Positions 1 through 5,159 of a stretch of 10,302 nt of DNA are shown here, in pieces. Position numbers and translations under genes: made by a program. The stretch's first letter is position 1; every line of letters starts with the position of its first letter. The notes beneath the pieces are model-generated. The model saw nothing but the letters and a program-made list of their open reading frames with translations. It was not told the DNA's origin and searched no databases. Origin of the DNA: Tissierellaceae bacterium. Its GTDB lineage: Bacteria > Bacillota > Clostridia > Tissierellales > Tissierellaceae. Location of the stretch: contig JARICQ010000155.1 in NCBI GenBank assembly GCA_029264075.1, positions 1 through 10,302 on the forward strand. The letters run 5' to 3'.

Positions 1-629
1 TCATAGGCACTTGTGATAGCCGCTGAAAGAGCTGCATCTGATCCTGGTCTAATATAGTTGAAGTTTTCATCTAAGCCGTAATGTTCATATTTTTTGAACA
101 TTATTTCATCTACTTCCCATCCAGGTATAGCTCCGTACATTCCACCCATATCTTTGTCATCAGGATCTTGAAATACATCGGAATAGTTTTTTAGATCCCA
201 TACATATTTAAGATCTGGTGCTGAAGCTTCTATTCCTCTTTCTGTGTCTCCTTCAATTACATACCTTGGAACATAAATCCCTTGATTGTTGTCATCAAAG
301 TTGACTCCAAACTCTTGGAACTTTCCTGCCTCTAAATCTGTCTGATATGTAGCTATATTATCTGTCCACTCTTCCATATGGACATCTACTTCTCCATTGA
401 TTACACCTTCATGCAGGACAGTAGTTGATCCTGGTACCTCTGTCCATGTATATCCATAAACTTCTTCTGCTATCAATCCTGCCACTGCATTGTGAAACAT
501 TATACTGTCCCACTGGGCATTTGCAAATCTAATCTCACCCTTACTGGTCCCAGTATCTCCATTAGTGCATGCCACCATCATGCTGGCAGCTAAGGCTACT
601 ATGACGATCAAACTTAAAATCCTTTTCAT
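1..629 (-). CDS. Glycine betaine/choline-type ABC transporter substrate-binding lipoprotein (3' end outside window)
   Basis: Extracellular solute receptor of a compatible-solute or betaine uptake ABC transporter, held to the membrane outer face by a lipid-modified cysteine. The 209 visible codons start MKRILSLIVIVALAASMMVAC, a lipoprotein signal peptide with lipobox M-V-A-C (Cys21). The mature part matches the OpuAC/ProX family: FANAQWDSIMFHNAVA near residues 35-50, then the conserved EVPGST (about 65-70) and a G-E-V-D-V-H-M-E-E-W block (about 79-88). Aromatic residues in these regions form the quaternary-amine cage in this family, but I cannot assign cage residues without a structure. The ATG at 629 is preceded by AAGGA nine bases upstream. 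The gene has its own promoter and runs off the left edge, so transporter partners, if linked, lie outside. Glycine betaine, choline, carnitine or proline betaine are all possible ligands. The family call is firm and the ligand is inferred. Confidence 0.9.
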   Translation of the reverse strand, partial: MKRILSLIVIVALAASMMVACTNGDTGTSKGEIRFANAQWDSIMFHNAVAGLIAEEVYGYTWTEVPGSTTVLHEGVINGEVDVHMEEWTDNIATYQTDLEAGKFQEFGVNFDDNNQGIYVPRYVIEGDTERGIEASAPDLKYVWDLKNYSDVFQDPDDKDMGGMYGAIPGWEVDEIMFKKYEHYGLDENFNYIRPGSDAALSAAITSAY

Positions 630-702
630 CTTTACACATCCTTTTCTTTTTTTGTTTTCTATGATATTTCAATCTCATAAATTTGAATTACACCATCAAT
701 TT

Positions 703-732
703 ATTATATCATTTTTTATATAAACATGTCAA
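703..732 (-). promoter_or_regulatory. SigA-type promoter of the betaine-binding lipoprotein gene
   Basis: On the minus strand a perfect -35 TTGACA (732-727) and perfect -10 TATAAT (708-703) are separated by 18 bases. The -10 is extended (TGATATAAT, 711-703). Transcription would begin near 696, leaving a leader of about 67 bases before the ATG at 629. No riboswitch-like structure is evident in that leader. Confidence 0.8.
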
Positions 733-752
733 ATTAGCCATTTGTAAAGGAT

Positions 753-774
753 ATATATAATCACGATTATATAT
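753..774. promoter_or_regulatory. Perfect 22-bp inverted repeat, candidate operator
   Basis: Arms ATATATAATC and GATTATATAT are perfect complements around a 2-base centre (AC). The repeat lies about 20 bp upstream of the -35 box at 727-732, where an activator or distal repressor dimer could bind. A second, adjoining palindrome ATTGATA/TATCAAT occupies 773-786. AT-rich DNA makes chance palindromes more likely, but 10-bp perfect arms are uncommon. No regulator family is recognised. Confidence 0.4.
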
Positions 775-794
775 TGATATATCAATAAAATAAA

Positions 795-837
795 AATAAA
801 TATCTTTTTATTAAGTTTTGATAAAAAGATATTTATT
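795..837 (-). terminator. Rho-independent terminator-like hairpin after the thioredoxin-like gene
   Basis: A perfect 17-bp stem (795-811 with 821-837) closes a 9-base loop. On the minus strand it is followed by a T-rich tail (TTTTATTTTATT). It starts 12 bases after the stop codon at 850. The stem has only one G-C pair, so it is weaker than typical terminators, but position, length and tail fit. Confidence 0.65.
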
Positions 838-849
838 AAAGAAACATTT

Positions 850-1182
850 TTAATAGTTTTTTTCCATTTCACTTATATAATATAAGTTTTTCTCTATATT
901 ATCAAAATTGATAAACCTGCTCTCCCTTAAATTTTCTCTTCCCTTGTATATAATCAATACAGTTGGTAGGGTGAATACTGAATATTGTCCAGGAATATAC
1001 TTGTTTGTAGCAGTATCTACCTTAACTAGATCAACTTTAAATTTTTCTGCTAATTCCATTAGCCTGGGAAGCACTCCCACAGAAACACTTCAGGCATCCT
1101 CACTGAAAAAAAGCAAGAATAGACTATTCTCTTTTTTAAAGATATCTAAATCTTCTTGTGTTTTTAGTCCTTCAACTAGCAT
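850..1182 (-). CDS. Thioredoxin-like selenoprotein candidate, U-x-x-S active site (in-frame TGA at codon 31)
   Basis: A 110-residue thioredoxin-fold protein if the TGA at 1092-1090 is read as selenocysteine. The ATG at 1182 has a strong GGAGGA six bases upstream. The frame runs through LFLLFFSEDA (21-30), Sec31, S-V-S, then V-G-V-L-P-R-L-M-E-L-A. The cis-proline motif T-L-P-T (Pro73) lies 42 residues after Sec31, against 44 from Cys32 to Pro76 in E. coli thioredoxin. Length is normal for thioredoxin. Sec31 sits where the first catalytic cysteine should be, and the second is Ser34, giving U-x-x-S. The TGA is the only in-frame stop, and a SECIS-like hairpin follows it at the expected distance. 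Likely a cytoplasmic redox protein; the substrate is unknown. It follows the 1244-1600 gene by 61 bases and ends at the 795-837 terminator. A degraded pseudogene is the alternative, but undamaged sequence on both sides argues against it. Confidence 0.8.
1063..1084 (-). promoter_or_regulatory. Bacterial SECIS-like hairpin downstream of the Sec codon
   Basis: On the minus strand TGGGA (1079-1075) pairs perfectly with TCCCA (1069-1065) around the 5-base loop GTGCT. The stem can extend by C-G and U-G pairs (1082-1081 with 1064-1063) across one bulged G (1080). The loop starts 16 bases after the TGA and opens with GU. From memory, bacterial SECIS elements have a short G-containing apical loop roughly 16-37 bases after the UGA, and E. 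coli fdhF has GGU in its loop. The match is good, but SelB recognition differs between species, so this is a structural inference. Confidence 0.7.
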
Positions 1183-1207
1183 CTATATTCCTCCATTTCC
1201 TTAAAAT

Positions 1208-1249
1208 CTTTAATCTTTAGTTATAATTTATTCTAGCTATAGATTAAAG
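1208..1249 (-). terminator. Imperfect hairpin between the hypothetical and thioredoxin-like genes (weak terminator or processing site)
   Basis: Thirteen-base arms (1208-1220 and 1237-1249) pair with one mismatch around a 16-base loop. The hairpin overlaps the stop codon of the 1244-1600 gene. On the minus strand it is followed only by ATTTTAAGG, a short T-run, so it may attenuate rather than stop transcription into the selenoprotein gene. Confidence 0.35.
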
Positions 1250-1600
1250 TTCAGCTTCATCTACGATTAAAATATTTTCCCCGTATTTTTCATCTAATTG
1301 TCTGATGATCTTCTCTCTTTCTTCATACTTATCTTTTCTTATCTCAATTATTCCAAGTTGATAGCCCTTTCTTAAATATTCAGTTATAGTTTTTTTAAAC
1401 CACGAATGATATAAGGATGTTCGATATAGCAATCCAGCCGATCCTCTAAAGTCACCACATTGGTTGATATCTCTTATGTCTTCACTATCATTTATAGTAG
1501 ATATAAAATGTTTCTTAAGTTCATTATCTTTTTCTATATCCCTATAAGCAACTAAGATAACACCATATTTTGATTGATTTTCACTTTTACCCAACCACAC
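1244..1600 (-). CDS. Hypothetical protein, 118 residues (GTG start)
   Basis: I do not recognise the family. The frame is open upstream to a TTG at 1696 (150 residues), but that TTG has no ribosome-binding site and lies only about 3 bases after the predicted transcription start. The GTG at 1600 has AAAGGAGGGG five bases upstream, so it is preferred. The protein begins with V-W-L-G-K-S and is soluble, charged and mixed alpha/beta: a hydrophobic strand YGVILVAY (about 12-19), a glycine-rich C-G-D-F-R-G-S-A-G-L-L-Y-R stretch (about 49-61), a strand Y-Q-L-G-I-I-E-I (about 80-87), a helix rich in Glu/Lys/Arg, and a closing strand N-I-L-I-V-D. The one cysteine is in the glycine-rich stretch. It has its own promoter and precedes the thioredoxin-like selenoprotein gene on the same strand. 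A shared role is possible but unproven. Confidence 0.7.
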   Translation of the reverse strand: MWLGKSENQSKYGVILVAYRDIEKDNELKKHFISTINDSEDIRDINQCGDFRGSAGLLYRTSLYHSWFKKTITEYLRKGYQLGIIEIRKDKYEEREKIIRQLDEKYGENILIVDEAEL

Positions 1601-1605
1601 ATCTA

Positions 1606-1615
1606 CCCCTCCTTT
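1606..1615 (-). promoter_or_regulatory. Ribosome-binding site that decides the GTG start at 1600
   Basis: AAAGGAGGGG on the minus strand, five bases before GTG. It lies inside the longer open frame that begins at TTG 1696, so that upstream part is most likely a leader of about 99 bases and not coding. Confidence 0.65.
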
Positions 1616-1705
1616 TATTATTTTGTTAGAGTTAAAGAAAATCTTCTTACTTTTTAATCTTATGTATCTTGATAAGAAAAGATTTATCTTTGCCAATTAT
1701 ATATC

Positions 1706-1734
1706 ATTATATCATTTTTTCCTACCTTTGTAAC
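1706..1734 (-). promoter_or_regulatory. Promoter of the 118-residue hypothetical gene, overlapping the yaaA stop
   Basis: Extended -10 TGATATAAT (1714-1706) with a -35 of GTTACA (1734-1729, four of six matches to TTGACA) and a 17-base spacer. The -35 overlaps the last base of the yaaA stop codon. The 15 bases AAAAAATGATATAAT are identical to those around the -10 of the betaine-binding lipoprotein promoter (717-703). No terminator lies between yaaA and this promoter, so read-through from yaaA is also likely. Confidence 0.6.
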
Positions 1735-2504
1735 TATGTTAAGGCTTTATCTTCAGCCTTAATGAAAACATAGTTGCTAGAGTCAGATAAGTCTTTCACA
1801 TACCTATAGTCTAACCTATTGAATTCTTTTATATCTTCTGGTCTATGGATGTTTTCTTCTGCCATGAATCTTACCATTTCTCCTCTTGCCATCTTGGCTA
1901 GAGTTCCCTTTTGAATTACTTTTCCATCAAGCAGTTCCCCGAATGTACAAGATATAAAGCTTATATTGTCTTCTAAATATTTAGAAATAGTTTTGCTATA
2001 CTCTTTTGATGCTAGATTGATAATACAATCACTTTCTGAAAATATCTTTTTGGCAATTTTGTCATCCCAAAATTCATATAGGGTCTTATATTTCCAGTCT
2101 ACTAGCTTGGATTGCATCTCTAGTCTATAGGGTAGAATCCCATCCAGGGGCTTAAGTATTCCGTAAAAGCCTGATAGGATTCGTAGATGCTTTTCAATAT
2201 AATCTAGTTCTTTATATGTAAAAACTTCTGTACCCATATATTGGTATTGTAGCCCTTGAAAAGACAATATTGCAGGGCTTAAGTTTTCTTCTAGATCCAT
2301 GTTTTTAATTCTATCAAAGTTTTCTCTTGCAATTTTGTCGCTAGATTTCCATATTTTCTTCATATCTTCATAGCTTAAACTCTTCATATAATCTAATATT
2401 AACTTAGTTTCTTCTATGAGAGTTGGTATATCTCTATGGAGAAAACTATCATTGTCTGTTTTCATTTTTTTTGCAGGTGAAATGATTACTTTAATATTGC
2501 TCAC
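1734..2504 (-). CDS. yaaA: Peroxide stress protein YaaA (UPF0246 family)
   Basis: Cytoplasmic protein of the YaaA/DUF328 family. In E. coli it limits free iron during hydrogen peroxide stress, and the family has been reported to bind DNA. At 256 residues it has the usual family length. Visible motifs are ISPAKKM (8-14), the block around 107-131 with L-R-I-L-S-G-F-Y-G and P-L-D-G-I-L-P-Y-R-L-E-M-Q, NLASKEYSK (163-171) and M-A-R-G-E-M-V-R (205-212). The start is a GTG at 2504 inside the last codons of the upstream permease gene (14-base overlap), with AAAGGA just upstream. This places the ISPAKKM block near the N-terminus as expected and implies translational coupling. A peroxide-protection role fits an anaerobe, but nothing here shows peroxide control. 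Confidence 0.93.
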   Translation of the reverse strand: MSNIKVIISPAKKMKTDNDSFLHRDIPTLIEETKLILDYMKSLSYEDMKKIWKSSDKIARENFDRIKNMDLEENLSPAILSFQGLQYQYMGTEVFTYKELDYIEKHLRILSGFYGILKPLDGILPYRLEMQSKLVDWKYKTLYEFWDDKIAKKIFSESDCIINLASKEYSKTISKYLEDNISFISCTFGELLDGKVIQKGTLAKMARGEMVRFMAEENIHRPEDIKEFNRLDYRYVKDLSDSSNYVFIKAEDKALT

Positions 2505-3825
2505 CTTTCCTTTCTGGTATAGCTATATTTAATACAATTGCCACAAGGCATGCTATCACTATTCCAGATTCACCAAATATAAGTTTAAGTAGATCTGGAA
2601 ATGCATCCATAGCAGATGGCACTTGGCTTAATCCAAGGCCAAATACAAGGGAAAGTCCAACAATTATCTTTGATCTTTGATTTAAAGGTTCTGATGTCAG
2701 TATTTCTATACCTGTAAGTGAAATTTGAGAAAATATAATTATTGAAGCTCCACCAATGACTGCCTGGGGAAGTGTCGATATAATGGCTCCAAATTTTGGA
2801 ACAAGCCCTGCTAGTATTAAAAATATAGATCCAATCGCTACGACATATCTGCTCATTATCTTTGTAAAGGCTATCATTCCAACATTTTGACTAAAGGATG
2901 TATTTGGAAGAGCATTAAATATAGATCCCAAAGAAGAAGTCAGTCCATTGGCTATTATAGCACCAGAAAGCTCATTGTTTGTTGGCTCTCTACCAGCTCC
3001 TCCCATAGTAATTGCTGTAACATCTCCCACAGTTTCTACAGCTGTAACTATAAACATAATAGATAGGGGTAGGATAGCTCCCCACTCAAATGTCATGGGA
3101 AAATAAAATGGCCTTGGAATTGAGAACCATGATGCCTGATTGATAATAGAAAAGTCCACCATATTTAAAGGAAGTGCCACCAAATATCCTACGATAATAC
3201 CTATCAAAATTGAAGCAGTCTTTGCCATTCCCCTTGCAGATCTATTTAAAAATATAACAATTGCCATTACCATCAAAGAAACTGCCCAATTTTTAAGAGA
3301 ACCAAAATTTTCAGCTCCACTTCCCCCAGCCATTGCAATAATTCCTGTTGGCAAAAGGGATAGTCCTATTGTGAGGACTACTGTTCCTGTTACAATTTTT
3401 GGAAAAAATTTCCTAAGAGGTTTTAGAAAAAAACCTAGTAGCCCACAAAATAAACCTCCTACAAGGCTAGCTCCAAGCAGCCCAGATATCCCATAGGAGC
3501 TAGCTATTGCTATATTTGTAGGTAAAAATCCAAAACTAGTTCCCATTACCACTGGAAGTTTTGAGCCTACCCTCCCTAGTGGATAGCATTGAATAATGGT
3601 TGCAACTCCTGCCATGATCATTGCACTTTGTACTAGCACAGTTAAATCTTTTCCAGTTATTCCAACAATATCTGCAATAATTATTGGAACTGCGATATTA
3701 CTTAAAAACATGGCAAAGATATGTTGTAGACCTAGTGGTATTGCCTCTCTTAATCGTGGTATCCCATCTAGATCATACTTGCTTCTATTTATTTTTTTGC
3801 CCCTATAATTAAAATATTTCTCCAT
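2491..3825 (-). CDS. NCS2 nucleobase permease, xanthine/urate-type
   Basis: Integral membrane nucleobase:cation symporter of the NCS2 (NAT) family, 444 residues with about 12-14 hydrophobic segments. Diagnostic sites are visible: Q34-H35 in TM1 (LQHIFAMF), E264-T-V-G-D in TM8, and the NAT signature QNVGMIAFTK (313-322). In this family Q-N-x-G is typical of xanthine and urate carriers and E-N-x-G of uracil carriers, so a purine substrate is preferred over uracil. The ATG at 3825 has AGGAGG seven bases upstream. Only 35 bases separate it from the glycosyltransferase upstream, and yaaA starts inside its end, so it is internal to an operon. There is no room for a purine riboswitch. The family is certain and the exact substrate is not. 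Confidence 0.92.
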   Translation of the reverse strand: MEKYFNYRGKKINRSKYDLDGIPRLREAIPLGLQHIFAMFLSNIAVPIIIADIVGITGKDLTVLVQSAMIMAGVATIIQCYPLGRVGSKLPVVMGTSFGFLPTNIAIASSYGISGLLGASLVGGLFCGLLGFFLKPLRKFFPKIVTGTVVLTIGLSLLPTGIIAMAGGSGAENFGSLKNWAVSLMVMAIVIFLNRSARGMAKTASILIGIIVGYLVALPLNMVDFSIINQASWFSIPRPFYFPMTFEWGAILPLSIMFIVTAVETVGDVTAITMGGAGREPTNNELSGAIIANGLTSSLGSIFNALPNTSFSQNVGMIAFTKIMSRYVVAIGSIFLILAGLVPKFGAIISTLPQAVIGGASIIIFSQISLTGIEILTSEPLNQRSKIIVGLSLVFGLGLSQVPSAMDAFPDLLKLIFGESGIVIACLVAIVLNIAIPERKGEQY

Positions 3826-3860
3826 AAATTACCTCCTAATATTCCTTAAATATATTTTAA

Positions 3861-5159
3861 TTAATCTCCTAGCACTAGCTTAGCTGCATAGTCTGCTCCC
3901 CTAGTCCTTGATATTTCCCTATAATATTCGATATTCTCCTTTGAATTCTTATCTAAATAGTTAAATGCCTCTAAAAGATCTTTTTTGCCAAAATTGTTTG
4001 GGTCTATTACCCTTCCCAGATTGTTTTTTTCTATATCGTATGCTATGTTGAACTGATCACTTGAAAATGGTAGGACTATCATATCCTTGCCATAATACAT
4101 AGTCTCTGTAAAGGTGTTGCATCCTCCATGAAATATAACAGTATCCATATAGGGCATGAGTGCTATTTGTGGTATGAACTCCTCTATTATGGTAGTAGGT
4201 GAACTATATTCACTTAAATATTTTGCATTGCTTCCTGCAGATACTATTATGGTGGCCTTAGGATATATATCCCTAGTATATACTATCAATTTTTCAAGTA
4301 CATCTTTTCTATTGGAAAGAAAGGTTCCTAGAGTTACCATTATTTTCTTTTCACTAGTTTCTAGCTTTTTCAACCAACTTTTATCTAGAGATGCTTTTTT
4401 AAAACAATTTCCAATAAATATATTTTTAGGATAATCCTTATCATCTTCAATATGATTAAAATCGAAATAATTATATATAAGGGCTATATCAGATACCAAG
4501 TTAAAGGCATTGTCTACTTTTTCAATAGATTTATTTTTAGATATGACCTTGTTGAAAACATCTGTGAACTCTTTTTGTGTTGCAAGTGAAACTTTTTTCA
4601 GTCTACTTAAGTCTTCAGCCCCTACATCTATAGATGAAGGCCATCTTTTGGGAACCCCATAATTTACTTGATCTCCTGGTATAGTGTATGGATGAGGTGG
4701 GCAGAAGGTGATGAAATCTAGCTCTAAAAAGTATAGACTCAATGTAACAGAATATGATAGTATATCGACCACATATAGGTCTACGTCTAGAAGACTGTCT
4801 ATAGTCCTTATCCCTTCTATAAGTTCAGCTGGATTGTAGAGCATATCAGCCTTTCTATGGTGGGACTGCGTGATTAGGGTTTCTATAGCCCCCCTTCTTG
4901 TTGCTTCAAAAAATTCATCTAATCTTGTTTTTTCTGTGTCTGGCTGTATGGTTTCCTCTGCCTTACGAACATTTCTATTTGTACTGATGTCTATTTCATA
5001 AAAATTCAAATCTTCCTCTAGGACTAATTCTTTAAATTCTATACTAGTTCCAAAGGTCACCCTTACGCCCATATCCTTAAAACTCCTAGCCAGTACAAGC
5101 AAGGGATTAAAGTGAGAATAAAAAGGTGGGCTTATAATGAATATATGTTTATATTTCAT
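3861..5159 (-). CDS. GT1/MGT-family glycosyltransferase
   Basis: GT-B fold glycosyltransferase of the UDP-glucuronosyl/macrolide glycosyltransferase type, 432 residues, predicted cytoplasmic. The N-terminal acceptor domain starts with FIISPPFYSHFNPLLVLA, with His16 at the position of the GT1 catalytic base. The C-terminal donor domain has VTLGTF (275-280), EEFIPQIALMP (326-336), and a donor-nucleotide signature with H344-G-G-C-N-T and a closing D368-Q369. The ATG at 5159 lies 11 bases inside the end of the upstream GT4 gene and has AAGGAG upstream, so the two are probably translated together. Bacterial relatives glycosylate lipids (diacylglycerol, sterols), carotenoids or macrolides. A membrane lipid acceptor is a fair guess, but the sequence does not show it. 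Confidence 0.85.
   Translation of the reverse strand: MKYKHIFIISPPFYSHFNPLLVLARSFKDMGVRVTFGTSIEFKELVLEEDLNFYEIDISTNRNVRKAEETIQPDTEKTRLDEFFEATRRGAIETLITQSHHRKADMLYNPAELIEGIRTIDSLLDVDLYVVDILSYSVTLSLYFLELDFITFCPPHPYTIPGDQVNYGVPKRWPSSIDVGAEDLSRLKKVSLATQKEFTDVFNKVISKNKSIEKVDNAFNLVSDIALIYNYFDFNHIEDDKDYPKNIFIGNCFKKASLDKSWLKKLETSEKKIMVTLGTFLSNRKDVLEKLIVYTRDIYPKATIIVSAGSNAKYLSEYSSPTTIIEEFIPQIALMPYMDTVIFHGGCNTFTETMYYGKDMIVLPFSSDQFNIAYDIEKNNLGRVIDPNNFGKKDLLEAFNYLDKNSKENIEYYREISRTRGADYAAKLVLGD

Noticed and set aside
850..1080. A separate 76-residue protein beginning at GTG 1080
   Set aside because: It has no ribosome-binding site, begins in the middle of the thioredoxin fold, and lacks the active site. 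It is the 3' part of the longer TGA-containing gene.
850..1182. Thioredoxin gene as a pseudogene with a nonsense mutation
   Set aside because: There is a single stop, of the TGA type, exactly at the catalytic cysteine, with an intact frame, a good ribosome-binding site and a SECIS-like hairpin. Decay would not favour this combination.
908..1204. Plus-strand 98-residue ORF
   Set aside because: Antisense to the thioredoxin-like gene, with no ribosome-binding site and no recognisable domain. Other opposite-strand ORFs (3140-3496, 3596-3808, 4156-4434, 5762-6169, 6848-7141, 7938-8375, 9534-9767) and the 8273-8464 ORF are likewise shadows.
1601..1696. N-terminal 32-residue extension of the hypothetical protein from TTG 1696
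   Set aside because: No ribosome-binding site; it starts about 3 bases after the predicted transcription start, while GTG 1600 has an excellent site.
3826..3860. Purine riboswitch before the permease
   Set aside because: Only 35 bases separate the genes, too short for a purine aptamer, and none of its conserved loops are seen.
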